Notes under the pieces: generated by a model
The model's database searches: none
What the model saw: only the letters and a program-made list of their open reading frames with translations
Told to the model about the DNA's origin: nothing
Position numbers and translations under genes: made by a program
Part shown: piece after piece, positions 1 through 8,581 of the stretch
Position numbering within the stretch: the first letter of the stretch is position 1
How the letters are laid out: each line of letters starts with the position of its first letter
Assembly (NCBI RefSeq): GCF_021440345.1
Contig: NZ_JAKCNS010000009.1
Location: forward strand, 1-64,000
Direction: 5' to 3'
Length of the DNA stretch: 64,000 nt
Source: Kluyvera intermedia
GTDB taxonomy: Bacteria > Pseudomonadota > Gammaproteobacteria > Enterobacterales > Enterobacteriaceae

Positions 1-465
1 ACCATTCCCCATAGAGAATTTTATTTCACACATTTATTACTAACAAAATAAATTCACAACATCAATATCAAGTAAGGATTCATATGTATAACTCTACCTC
101 ATTCCATTTAATCCGGGTTTTTATTGCGATTAGTGCAACATTTTTTCTTCCCAAGTCGAAACAAATGTATGTCTCATGACAATAAAAACCATATAAAACA
201 GAGCCATAACAAACCAATGAATAAATGAAACGTATTGCCATCAAAACAATCATTGTTGACAAAAAGAGATACCATTCACTGCAGTATGTCTCTCATTCAT
301 ATTAAAAATAATTCACAATGAAAAATATAACAAATAAATAAGTTATGAATGCTGTGGCGTAATAAAGTTATATTTCTTAAATTAAAAAATCGCCATACTG
401 GGCTTTCTGTTTTTATTTCACATTCACTCCGGATATTGTTAGCAATACACAGGATGTCCTTCTTT
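1..465. other. A+T-rich non-coding leader upstream of ytcA
   Basis: No convincing gene is visible here. The stretch is much richer in A+T than the rest of the window. Only short open frames occur, such as a 60-codon one on the minus strand at 80-262, and they lack a clear ribosome site or a recognisable product. It probably holds the promoter and control region of the ytcA-mdtNOP operon and the outer edge of a neighbouring gene outside the window. Such A+T-rich upstream DNA is often bound by H-NS in enterobacteria (inference). Confidence 0.5.
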
Positions 466-741
466 ATGCCAATAGTTAAATCCAGAATAGTGAGGCGGCT
501 GAAAAAATGCGGCTGGCTCACGCTCGCGACGCTCTTGTCAGGATGCTCGCTTCCCCCGGCCATTCCCGTTATAGGCGCTTATTATCCCGGCTGGCTTTTT
601 TGCATGATTGCCGGCGTCATTCTTGTGCTCATCACCCGGCGGCTCATGCTGCAAAAATATAACGTGATTTCATTCGCGGGCGTTATTTATACCGCCCTCT
701 TTGCCCTGTACTCCATGCTGTTCTGGCTGGTGTTTTTTTAA
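466..741 (+). CDS. ytcA: YtcA family small lipoprotein
   Basis: A 91-residue protein that matches the small YtcA protein found in front of mdtN in E. coli. It has a short basic N-terminus, a hydrophobic stretch and a lipobox LLSGC at residues 23-27, so it is probably lipidated at Cys27. Two further hydrophobic segments follow, around residues 38-57 and 68-90. I chose the ATG at 466 because an AGGA lies 11 bases upstream and the protein then has the family length; longer in-frame starts at 454 and 349 would spoil the signal peptide. The gene ends 19 bases before mdtN, so it is probably co-transcribed with the efflux genes. Its molecular role is unknown. Confidence 0.8.
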   Translation: MPIVKSRIVRRLKKCGWLTLATLLSGCSLPPAIPVIGAYYPGWLFCMIAGVILVLITRRLMLQKYNVISFAGVIYTALFALYSMLFWLVFF

Positions 742-760
742 CTCAAATTGAGATGCGCCC

Positions 761-1792
761 ATGGAAAGCTCGCAGAAAAAAGTTTCTCATAACAAAATCC
801 CGGCTCTGTTTCTGGTCATACTCGCCCTGGTGGTGATGGTTTATGTCATCTGGCGTTTGGATAGCTCACCTTCGACCAACGATGCCTACGCCTCTGCCGA
901 CACAATAGATGTGGTCCCGGAAGTCAGCGGACGTATCATCGAACTGGCCGTTAAGGATAATCAGTCGGTTAAGCAGGGCGACCTGCTATTTCGCATCGAC
1001 CCTCGGCCGTATGAAGCCAATCTGGCGAAAGCACAGGCCATGTTGCATGCCCTTGATGAACAGATCATGTTGACACAGCGCAGCGTTGACGCGCAGAAGC
1101 TGGCCGCCAACTCTGTTCAGGCGATGGTCGCCAAAGCACGGGCGGCAGAAAAACAGGCCAGCAGTACGCTTAACCGCACGGCACCGCTGCTGTCGCAGGG
1201 ATTTGTCTCGGCGGAAGATGTTGATCGCGCGCGCACCGCGCAGCGCGCCAGCGCAGCCGATCTCAATGCCGCGCTGTTACAGGCTCAGCAGGCCGCTACC
1301 GCCGTGAGCGGCGTTGATGCGCTGGTCGCTCAACGTGTTGCGATTCAGGCAGATATCGCCCTCACCCAGCTGCATCTGGAAATGGCCACCGTCCGTGCGC
1401 CGTTTGATGGTCGCGTGGTGTCACTAAAAACCTCGATCGGTCAGTTCGCTTCGGCAATGCGCCCTATCTTTACCCTGATCGATACGCGCCACTGGTACGT
1501 CATCGCCAACTTCCGCGAAACCGAGCTGAAAAATATCCACTCCGGCTCGCCAACCACCCTGTACCTGATGAGCGACAGCGGTAAAACCTTTAGCGGCAAA
1601 GTGGACTCCATTGGCTACGGCGTGATGCCTGAAGACGGCGGCCTGGTACTGGGCGGCCTGCCGCATGTCGCGCGTTCAATTAACTGGGTACACGTCGCCC
1701 AGCGCTTCCCGGTCAAAATTATGGTCGATAAACCGGACCCGGAGATGTTCCGTATCGGTGCCTCGGCGGTTGCCACCCTTGAGTCACAATAA
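761..1792 (+). CDS. mdtN: Efflux pump periplasmic adaptor (membrane fusion protein) MdtN
   Basis: A 343-residue HlyD/EmrA-type membrane fusion protein that would link the inner-membrane component MdtO to the outer-membrane channel MdtP. Residues 13-31 form one membrane anchor. A biotinyl-lipoyl-like half follows (VVPEVSGRI...VKQGDLLFRIDP), then a long Ala/Gln-rich coiled-coil hairpin around residues 80-205, the second lipoyl half (VRAPFDGRVVSL) and a beta-barrel domain. Its TAA stop shares one base with the ATG of mdtO (TAATG), which indicates translational coupling. In E. coli MdtNOP has been linked to tolerance of puromycin, acriflavine and tetraphenylphosphonium. The upstream ribosome site is weak. 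Confidence 0.93.
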   Translation: MESSQKKVSHNKIPALFLVILALVVMVYVIWRLDSSPSTNDAYASADTIDVVPEVSGRIIELAVKDNQSVKQGDLLFRIDPRPYEANLAKAQAMLHALDEQIMLTQRSVDAQKLAANSVQAMVAKARAAEKQASSTLNRTAPLLSQGFVSAEDVDRARTAQRASAADLNAALLQAQQAATAVSGVDALVAQRVAIQADIALTQLHLEMATVRAPFDGRVVSLKTSIGQFASAMRPIFTLIDTRHWYVIANFRETELKNIHSGSPTTLYLMSDSGKTFSGKVDSIGYGVMPEDGGLVLGGLPHVARSINWVHVAQRFPVKIMVDKPDPEMFRIGASAVATLESQ

Positions 1793-3774
1793 TGAACGCA
1801 CTCAATTATCTGCCGCTGCCGGTGGTTCGACTCCTGGCATTTTTCCATAGAGAACTGAGCGAAAAGCGTCCCGGACGACAGTCGCAAATGCTTCAGCTGT
1901 GGGTGGGTTGCCTGCTGGTGACGCTGATTTCCATGACCTTTGAGGTCCCTTTTTTGGGCATCTCGCTGACGGTACTGTTTTACGGCGTACAGTCGAATGC
2001 GTTTTACACCAAATTTGTGGCAATCCTGTTTATCGCCGCGACGATAATGGAAATTGGCTTTCTGTTTATGATCTACAAGTGGTCATACAGCTATCCCTTG
2101 CTCCGCATGATCATCGCCAGCCTGATTGTCTTTGGCAGCATGTTTTTGATGCGCACCTATAAGCTGGGGCTAATATTTTTTGCCCTCGCGATTGTTGGCA
2201 TATACGGCCAGACCTTTCCCGGCATGATTGATTATCCCGAGGTGGTCGCGCGCCTTACCCTGTGGTGTATCGTCGTTGGACTTTACCCCACGCTGTTGAT
2301 GGTCCTGCTGGGCGTCCTCTGGTTCCCGAGCCGAGCCGGGCAGCAAATACAGGAGTCATTGTGCGCGAGGTTGGATGATGCACTGAGCCATCTGGCGGTA
2401 CCGACGCCAGCGCTGGCGGAAAAGTACGTTGAGCGCGAAGTGCTGGCGCTGCAAAAACTCAGCGCCTTCTGCATGCTCGACGATGCCGACTGGAAAGCGC
2501 ATAGCGCCTGGTGGAAAAATTGTGTCGCCACCGTCAGCTATCTGTATACCACTCTCAACCGCTACAGCGACGAAGCCGCCAGACATCCGGCCCTGACGTA
2601 TAAGCTAGAGTATGAAATCACGGCACTACAGAGCGCTATCGCACAAGGGGAGCCCTGGCAAACTCAATGGCAGCTGAGCGCCGAAGACCGCATTATTGCC
2701 CGGGAATGTGGACTGGAAGGTCTCTGTGAACGTCTGCTCCAGCTTGGTCATATGGATCCAAAAACGCCGCCAGCCCCCGCGGTGAAAGAGTCGTCGATGG
2801 TACCGGACGCCTTCAGCAATCCGGCCTACGTCCGCTACGCGCTGAAAACACTGCTGGCCTGCATGATCTGTTACATCTTCTACTCCGGCGCCGATTGGGA
2901 AGGTATCCATACCAGCATGCTGACCTGCATCATCGTCGCCAACCCCAGCATTGGCTCAACCGGCCAGAAAATGGCGCTCCGTTTTGGTGGCGCGTTCATG
3001 GGCGCAGTCCTGGCGCTGTTGGTGACCATTTGTATCATGCCGTGGCTGGATAATATCGTTGAGCTGCTGTGCGTGCTGTCGCCTGTTTTCCTGCTCGGCG
3101 CATGGATAGCCACCGGATCGGAGCGATCCTCCTATATTGGAACGCAGATCATCGTGACCTTCTCACTGGCAACCCTCGAAAACGTATTTGGCCCGGTTTA
3201 CGATTTAGTCGAGATCCGCGATCGTGCGGTTGGCATCCTGATCGGTACGGCCGTCTCGGCGGTGATCTTCACCTTTATCTGGCCGGAAAGTGAAGCCAAT
3301 ACTCTGCCGCGTAAGCTGGCGAGTACGCTGAACATGCTGGGTAAGCTGCTGCGCATTCCGCAGCAGGATCCTGTCGATCGGCGAGCCTATCTCCAGCTGC
3401 GTGTCGGCTGCCATACCGCCTTTAACGCTTGCGAAGAGATGTGTGCACGCGTGGCGCTGGAACGGCAGCTTGATGATGATAAACGCGAGCATCTTCTCGC
3501 ACTCAGCCGCGACACGCTTCAACACAGCCGGGAGATCCTCTACGGCTGCGACAGCGCCACGGCGCCACTTCCTGCCTTCGCACAAGCGTTGGAACAATAC
3601 GCCGCAGGGCTGGAAAACGGCGAGGCTACGCCCGTATCGCTATCCAGTGAAATATCCCCCACCTTACCCGCACAAACGCAGCGCGTTATACAGCAGATAG
3701 TCAGTTTACCCGACTGGACCCGTCCAGCGACCACCGTCGCTGAGGCCCAGGCGCAAGGAGCCACATTACAATGA
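1792..3774 (+). CDS. mdtO: Efflux pump inner-membrane FUSC-type protein MdtO
   Basis: A 660-residue integral inner-membrane protein of the aromatic acid exporter/FUSC (YccS/AaeB-like) family, slightly shorter than the E. coli protein of about 680. It has two blocks of transmembrane helices, around residues 35-175 and 340-485, each followed by a soluble region. This layout is typical of the family and distinguishes it from RND and MFS pumps. It sits between the adaptor MdtN and the outer-membrane factor MdtP and overlaps both genes (TAATG at its start, ATGA at its end), so the three products are made together. Substrate range cannot be read from the sequence. Confidence 0.93.
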   Translation: MNALNYLPLPVVRLLAFFHRELSEKRPGRQSQMLQLWVGCLLVTLISMTFEVPFLGISLTVLFYGVQSNAFYTKFVAILFIAATIMEIGFLFMIYKWSYSYPLLRMIIASLIVFGSMFLMRTYKLGLIFFALAIVGIYGQTFPGMIDYPEVVARLTLWCIVVGLYPTLLMVLLGVLWFPSRAGQQIQESLCARLDDALSHLAVPTPALAEKYVEREVLALQKLSAFCMLDDADWKAHSAWWKNCVATVSYLYTTLNRYSDEAARHPALTYKLEYEITALQSAIAQGEPWQTQWQLSAEDRIIARECGLEGLCERLLQLGHMDPKTPPAPAVKESSMVPDAFSNPAYVRYALKTLLACMICYIFYSGADWEGIHTSMLTCIIVANPSIGSTGQKMALRFGGAFMGAVLALLVTICIMPWLDNIVELLCVLSPVFLLGAWIATGSERSSYIGTQIIVTFSLATLENVFGPVYDLVEIRDRAVGILIGTAVSAVIFTFIWPESEANTLPRKLASTLNMLGKLLRIPQQDPVDRRAYLQLRVGCHTAFNACEEMCARVALERQLDDDKREHLLALSRDTLQHSREILYGCDSATAPLPAFAQALEQYAAGLENGEATPVSLSSEISPTLPAQTQRVIQQIVSLPDWTRPATTVAEAQAQGATLQ

Positions 3775-5228
3775 CCCGTAACTTTTTCCGCATTCTCCTG
3801 TGCGGCCTTATCGGCAGCGCCACGACGCTTTCCGGCTGCGCATTGATCCGCAACGACTCTGCTGCCCATTCCCAGCTACAGCCCACGCAAATCAAGCTGG
3901 CGGACGATATTCACCTGGCGAGCCAGGGGTGGCCCCAGGCGCAGTGGTGGCGGCAGCTTAACGACCCTCAACTCAGTTCGCTTATCGACAAAGCGCTGTC
4001 CGGCTCCCATACCCTTGCCGAAGCAAAAATGCGTGAAGAGAAAGCCCAGTCGCAGGCCGATCTGCTGGAAGCAGGATCGCAGCTCCAGATGGCGGCGCTC
4101 GGAATGATTAACCGGCAGCGTGCATCCGCCAACGGTTTCCTCGGCCCTTACGCGCTGGACGCTCCCAGACTCGGAATGGACGGCCCTTACTACACCGAAG
4201 CGACCGTCGGTCTGGTTGCTGGGTTGGATCTCGATCTGTGGGGCGCTCATCGCTCCGCCGTTGCGGCAGCGATCGGCGCACAAAACGCGGCACTCGCTGA
4301 AACGGCGGCGGTGGAACTGGCTCTCTCAACCGGCGTGGCGCAGCTCTATTACAGCATGCAGGCAAACTATCAGATGCTCGACCTGCTTGAGCAAACCCGT
4401 AGCGTAATTGATTACGCGGTTCAGGCGCACCTGAGCAAAGAGTCTCGTGGATTAGAAGCGAAGATCCCTTACCACGGCACGCGGGCGCAGTTGCTGGCGG
4501 TAGATAAACAAATTGCCGCAGCGCAAGGGCAAATTAAAGAGACGCGCGAATCGCTGCGCGCGCTCATCGGAGCCAACGGCAACGAACTGGCAGAGATCAA
4601 ACCGGTCGCGCTGCCGCAGGTACAGACGGGCATTCCTTCAACGCTTTCCTACGATCTGCTCGCCCGCCGCCCGGATCTGCAGGCGATGCGCTGGTATGTG
4701 CAGGCTTCGCTCGATCAGGTCGATGCCGCGAAAGCGCTGTTTTATCCAAGCTTCGATATCAAAGCATTCTTCGGCCTGGATGCCATTCACATTGACGATC
4801 TGTTCAAAGCCCCCAGCAAGCAGATTAACTTTATCCCCGGCCTGCGCCTGCCGCTGTTCGACGGTGGTCGTCTGAACGCCAACCTGAAAAATACCCGCGC
4901 CACCAGCAACATGCTGATTGAACACTATAACCAGTCGGTGCTGAACGCCGTACGCGATGTGGCGATTAACGGTACGCGTTTGCAAACCCTGAACGAAGAA
5001 CGCGAACTGCAGCTTGAGCGCGTCGATGCGAGCCGCTTTAGCCAAAGCGCCGCCGAAGCCGCGTTTAATCGCGGACTCGGTAGTCGGCTACAGGCCACAG
5101 AATCCAGCCTGCCGGTGCTTTCCGAGCAGATGTCGCTGCTGGTGCTGGACACTCAGCGCGTCATTCAAAGCATTCAACTCATCAAAACGCTCGGCGGCGG
5201 TTATCAGGCGCCGGTGTCCTCTCACTAA
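3771..5228 (+). CDS. mdtP: Outer-membrane efflux lipoprotein MdtP
   Basis: A 485-residue TolC/NodT-type outer-membrane factor. The N-terminus is a lipoprotein signal with lipobox LSGC (Cys23), so the trimeric channel is probably anchored by acylation. Two repeated outer-membrane efflux domains follow, with long helical segments rich in Ala, Gln and Glu and beta-strand segments such as GLVAGLDLDLWG. The ATGA overlap with mdtO shows operon organisation. It would complete the tripartite pump with MdtN and MdtO. A hairpin just after the stop may end the operon. Confidence 0.93.
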   Translation: MTRNFFRILLCGLIGSATTLSGCALIRNDSAAHSQLQPTQIKLADDIHLASQGWPQAQWWRQLNDPQLSSLIDKALSGSHTLAEAKMREEKAQSQADLLEAGSQLQMAALGMINRQRASANGFLGPYALDAPRLGMDGPYYTEATVGLVAGLDLDLWGAHRSAVAAAIGAQNAALAETAAVELALSTGVAQLYYSMQANYQMLDLLEQTRSVIDYAVQAHLSKESRGLEAKIPYHGTRAQLLAVDKQIAAAQGQIKETRESLRALIGANGNELAEIKPVALPQVQTGIPSTLSYDLLARRPDLQAMRWYVQASLDQVDAAKALFYPSFDIKAFFGLDAIHIDDLFKAPSKQINFIPGLRLPLFDGGRLNANLKNTRATSNMLIEHYNQSVLNAVRDVAINGTRLQTLNEERELQLERVDASRFSQSAAEAAFNRGLGSRLQATESSLPVLSEQMSLLVLDTQRVIQSIQLIKTLGGGYQAPVSSH

Positions 5229-5235
5229 TCTTCTC

Positions 5236-5259
5236 GCCGCGTGATAAATGTCACGCGGC
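5236..5259 (+). terminator. Hairpin after mdtP
   Basis: Inverted repeat GCCGCGTGA...TCACGCGGC with a 6-base loop, beginning 7 bases after the mdtP stop. Only a short, interrupted run of T follows, so it may be a weak terminator or an mRNA 3' stabiliser. Confidence 0.5.
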
Positions 5260-5358
5260 TTATCATTTCGACACGTCAAATATGACGATGGCCTGTTTTT
5301 CGTCAGGGTTTTGACCAAATTTTGCCCGTAACATCAGGGAATGCCCACAATAAAAAAG

Positions 5359-5373
5359 TGGCATAAAAGATGC
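5359..5373 (+). promoter_or_regulatory. Sigma54 (-24/-12) promoter of fdhF
   Basis: TGGCATAAAAGATGC has the GG and GC doublets (5360-5361 and 5372-5373) exactly 10 bases apart, as RpoN promoters require. This fits the known RpoN/FhlA control of fdhF in E. coli. About 90 bases further upstream, at 5264, CATTTCGACA resembles half of the published FhlA upstream activation sequence (weaker evidence). Confidence 0.8.
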
Positions 5374-5425
5374 ATACTGAGGGCGACAGCGCGTATGCGC
5401 GATTTGATTAACTGGAGCGAGACCG

Positions 5426-7573
5426 ATGAAAAAAGTCGTCACGGTTTGCCCGTATTGCGCATCAGGTTGCAAAATCAACCTGGTGGTCGATAACGGTAAA
5501 ATCGTCCGGGCTGAGGCGGCGCAGGGGAAAACCAACCAGGGTACTCTGTGTCTGAAGGGCTATTATGGCTGGGACTTCATTAACGATACCCAGATCCTGA
5601 CCCCGCGCCTGAAGACCCCAATGATCCGTCGCCAGCGCGGCGGCAAACTGGAATCCGTTTCCTGGGATGAAGCGCTAAATTACGTTGCTGACCGCCTGAG
5701 CGCGATCAAAGCGAAATACGGCCCGGATGCTATTCAGACTACCGGTTCCTCACGCGGGACGGGTAATGAAACCAACTATGTAATGCAGAAATTTGCGCGC
5801 GCCGTTATTGGTACCAATAACGTTGACTGCTGCGCTCGCGTCTGACACGGCCCTTCGGTTGCAGGTCTGCACCAATCGGTCGGTAACGGCGCAATGAGTA
5901 ATGCGATTAACGAAATTGATAACACCGATTTAGTGTTTATCTTCGGGTACAACCCGGCGGATTCCCACCCTATCGTGGCGAATCACGTGATTAACGCTAA
6001 ACGTAACGGGGCGAAAATCATCGTCTGCGATCCGCGCAAAATTGAAACCGCGCGCATTGCTGACATGCACATCGCGTTGAAAAACGGCTCAAACATCGCG
6101 CTGCTCAACGCCATGGGGCACGTCATTATTGAAGAAAACCTGTACGACAAAGCGTTCGTCGCTGCCCGTACCGAAGGTTATGAAGAGTACCGTAAGATTG
6201 TCGAAGGCTATACGCCGGAGTCCGTTGAAGCGATTACCGGCGTTAGCGCGCAGGAAATTCGCCAGGCCGCCCGTATGTATGCCTCGGCAAACAACGCCGC
6301 CATCCTGTGGGGCATGGGTGTCACCCAGTTCTATCAGGGCGTGGAAACCGTGCGTTCACTGACCAGCCTCGCGATGCTCACCGGCAACCTCGGTAAGCCA
6401 AGCGTTGGCGTTAACCCAGTCCGCGGCCAGAACAACGTTCAGGGCGCCTGTGATATGGGTGCGCTGCCGGATACCTATCCGGGCTATCAGTACGTGAAGT
6501 TCCCGGAAAACCGCGAGAAATTCGCCAAAGCCTGGGGCGTAGACAGTCTGCCTGAGCATACCGGCTATCGCATCAGCGAGCTGCCGCACCGCGCGGCGCA
6601 TGGCGAAGTGCGCGCGGCGTATATCATGGGTGAAGATCCGTTACAGACCGATGCCGAACTCTCTGCGGTTCGTAAAGGCTTCGAAGATCTGGAACTGGTT
6701 ATCGTCCAGGATATCTTCATGACCAAAACCGCTGCGGCCGCAGACGTTATTTTACCGTCTACGTCATGGGGCGAACATGAAGGCGTCTTTACCGCCGCTG
6801 ACCGTGGCTTCCAGCGCTTCTTTAAAGCCGTTGAGCCGAAGTGGGACCTGAAAACGGACTGGCAGATCATCAGTGAAATCGCCACCCGTATGGGCTACAA
6901 AATGCACTACAACAACACTCAGGAAATCTGGGATGAGTTGCGCAGCCTGTGCCCTGATTTCTACGGTGCCACCTACGACAAAATGGGCGAGCTGGGCTAT
7001 GTGATGTGGCCATGCCGCGATGAGTCTGACGCAGACCAGGGGACGTCTTACCTCTTTAAAGAGAAGTTCGACACGCCAAACGGTCTGGCGCAGTTCTTCA
7101 CCTGCGACTGGGTTGCGCCTATCGACAAACTCACCGAAGAGTACCCGATGGTACTGTCAACGGTGCGTGAAGTCGGCCACTACTCTTGCCGTTCGATGAC
7201 CGGCAACTGTGCGGCGCTGGCCGCGCTGGCGGACGAGCCGGGCTATGCCCAGATCAACACCGCCGATGCCGCCCGTTTAGGCATTGAAGATGAAGCGCTG
7301 GTGTGGGTGAACTCCCGTAAAGGTAAAGTCATTACCCGCGCCGCCGTCAGCGATCGCCCGAACAAAGGTGCAATTTACATGACCTATCAATGGTGGATTG
7401 GGGCATGTAATGAGCTGGTAACCGAGAACCTGAGCCCGATTACCAAAACGCCTGAGTACAAGTACTGCGCCGTGAACGTTGAGCCGATTGCCGACCAACG
7501 CGCCGCCGAGCAGTATGTGATTGATGAGTATACGAAGCTGAAGGCCAGTCTGCGCGAAAGCGCGATGGGCTAA
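5426..7573 (+). CDS. fdhF: Formate dehydrogenase H (selenoprotein)
   Basis: A 715-residue molybdopterin selenoenzyme that oxidises formate to CO2 as part of the formate hydrogenlyase complex at the cytoplasmic face of the membrane. A UGA at 5843-5845 is read as selenocysteine 140; the frame continues without break to the TAA at 7571-7573 and the total length equals E. coli FdhF. The N-terminal [4Fe-4S] ligands are Cys8, Cys11, Cys15 and Cys42. His141 follows the selenocysteine directly. The bis-MGD binding and C-terminal dinucleotide-binding domains occupy the rest. A sigma54 promoter lies upstream and a strong terminator downstream, so the gene is a single transcription unit. A conventional reading would split it wrongly into 139- and 559-codon pieces. 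Confidence 0.97.
5843..5881 (+). other. Selenocysteine UGA codon and SECIS hairpin of fdhF
   Basis: The in-frame TGA is followed at once by CACGGCCC, TTCGGTTGCAGGTCTGCACC and AATCGGT. This is the bacterial SECIS hairpin bound by SelB, whose apical loop contains the conserved GGTCT. As I recall the E. coli element, it differs by about one base, located in the lower stem. Confidence 0.92.
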
Positions 7574-7586
7574 GCGGACTCGTTTC

Positions 7587-7613
7587 AACGCCCCCATTCG
7601 GGGGCGTTTTTTT
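7587..7613 (+). terminator. Intrinsic terminator of fdhF
   Basis: Perfect stem ACGCCCCC/GGGGGCGT with a 4-base loop (ATTC), then seven T. It starts 14 bases after the fdhF stop. Confidence 0.9.
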
Positions 7614-7665
7614 ATCCTCGCTTTATCTTTATACTGCCCACTTCCTCGGTCACCTACACAATAAA

Positions 7666-8349
7666 ATGAAACACATTTTTGCATTGCTATGGCTGGTTGC
7701 GCTGTTCGCCCATGCGGATGAGCCGGGTAGCCAATATTTGAAAGCCGCAGAGGCCGGAGACGCCCGCGCGCAATACTATCTGGCGGATACCTGGTTTAGC
7801 TCACGCGATTTGAGCAAAGCCGAGTTCTGGGCGCAGAAATCCGCTGACGGCGGTGATGCAGATGCCTATGCCCTTCTGGCGCAGATTAAAATTACCAACC
7901 CGGTGGATCTGGATTATCCTGCCGCCAAAGCGCTGGCGGAAAAAGCCGTGAAGGCGGGAAGCCGGGCGGGTGAAGTGATCCTCGCGCGCGTGCTTATCAA
8001 CAGCCAGTCGGGGCAAACCGACTACCCACGCGCGGTGACGCTGCTTGAGCAGGCATCTGCCAACGCAGAAAGCGATTTTGCCGTCGATGCGCAGATGCTG
8101 CTAGGGCTGATTTACGCCAACGGCACCGGTGTGAAAGAAGACGATGAAAAGGCGACGGACTACTTTAAAAACAGTTCAGCGCTGTCGCGTACCGGCTATG
8201 CCGAACACTGGGCCGGCATGATGTTCCTGAACGGTGAGAAAGGCTTTATTACGCCGAATAAACAGAAGGCGCTGCAGTGGCTGAACCTGAGCTGTACCGA
8301 AGGGTTTGATACCGGCTGCGAAGAGTTTGATAAGGTGAGCGCGGAGTAA
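7666..8349 (+). CDS. yjcO: Sel1-repeat periplasmic protein YjcO
   Basis: A 227-residue protein with a cleavable signal peptide (residues 1-17, cut after AHA) followed by four to five Sel1-like TPR repeats. Examples are AEAGDARAQYYLADTWF and ADGGDADAYALLAQ, then the segments around residues 85-120 and 140-200, each with the Gly/Ala spacing of SEL1 units. Such repeats form an alpha-alpha solenoid for protein contacts. The partner is unknown. Size and position between fdhF and gltP match E. coli YjcO. Two long palindromic repeats follow the gene. Confidence 0.88.
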   Translation: MKHIFALLWLVALFAHADEPGSQYLKAAEAGDARAQYYLADTWFSSRDLSKAEFWAQKSADGGDADAYALLAQIKITNPVDLDYPAAKALAEKAVKAGSRAGEVILARVLINSQSGQTDYPRAVTLLEQASANAESDFAVDAQMLLGLIYANGTGVKEDDEKATDYFKNSSALSRTGYAEHWAGMMFLNGEKGFITPNKQKALQWLNLSCTEGFDTGCEEFDKVSAE

Positions 8350-8366
8350 CAGCTCGCTGCTCCACC

Positions 8367-8409
8367 CTCACCCCAACCCTCTCCCTCAAAGGGAGAGGGT
8401 TGGGGTGAG
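8367..8409. repeat. Long palindromic intergenic repeat, copy 1
   Basis: Two perfectly complementary 19-base arms (CTCACCCCAACCCTCTCCC and its complement) flank a 5-base loop TCAAA. It lies 18 bases after yjcO. The family core CCCTCTCCC...GGGAGAGGG recurs at 8482, 12281 and 58300. It may also act as a 3' mRNA barrier. Confidence 0.85.
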
Positions 8410-8481
8410 CTATATGTATGGCTGGGTGCCAAAGCGGTTAGCCAGGCCAGCGCTAAACCGCCGCGAATCGCACCATTCGGT

Positions 8482-8518
8482 CCCCTCGCCCCTTTGGGGA
8501 GAGGGCTAGGGTGAGGGG
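8482..8518. repeat. Palindromic intergenic repeat, copy 2
   Basis: Arms CCCTCGCCCC and GGGGAGAGGG around a TTT loop (one mismatch), followed by CTAGGGTGAGGGG. The right side keeps the GGTGAG tail of copy 1. It is about 75 bases from copy 1 in the same yjcO-gltP gap. Confidence 0.75.
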
Positions 8519-8540
8519 AAAATCAGTTCGGTGCCCCAAA

Positions 8541-8575
8541 AACAACAACGCCGGGAAATCCCGGCGTTGTTTTTC
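8541..8575. terminator. Bidirectional intrinsic terminator for gltP
   Basis: Stem CAACGCCGGG/CCCGGCGTTG with a 4-base loop (8546-8569). A T run follows it on the plus strand and TTGTTTTT on the minus strand. It begins just beyond the gltP stop, so it ends gltP transcripts and can also stop rightward readthrough from yjcO. Confidence 0.85.
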
Positions 8576-8581
8576 TTTCTA

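Noticed and set aside
80-262. 60-codon minus-strand frame in the A+T-rich leader
   Set aside because: Short, without a clear ribosome site or known relatives; the A+T-rich content and position give no support.
5846-5893. Apparent premature stop splitting fdhF into two genes
   Set aside because: The UGA is at the known selenocysteine position, is followed by a SECIS hairpin, and both halves join to the exact FdhF length.
8367-8409. Palindromes as CRISPR repeats
   Set aside because: The units are not regularly spaced, lack spacers of constant size and have no cas genes nearby.
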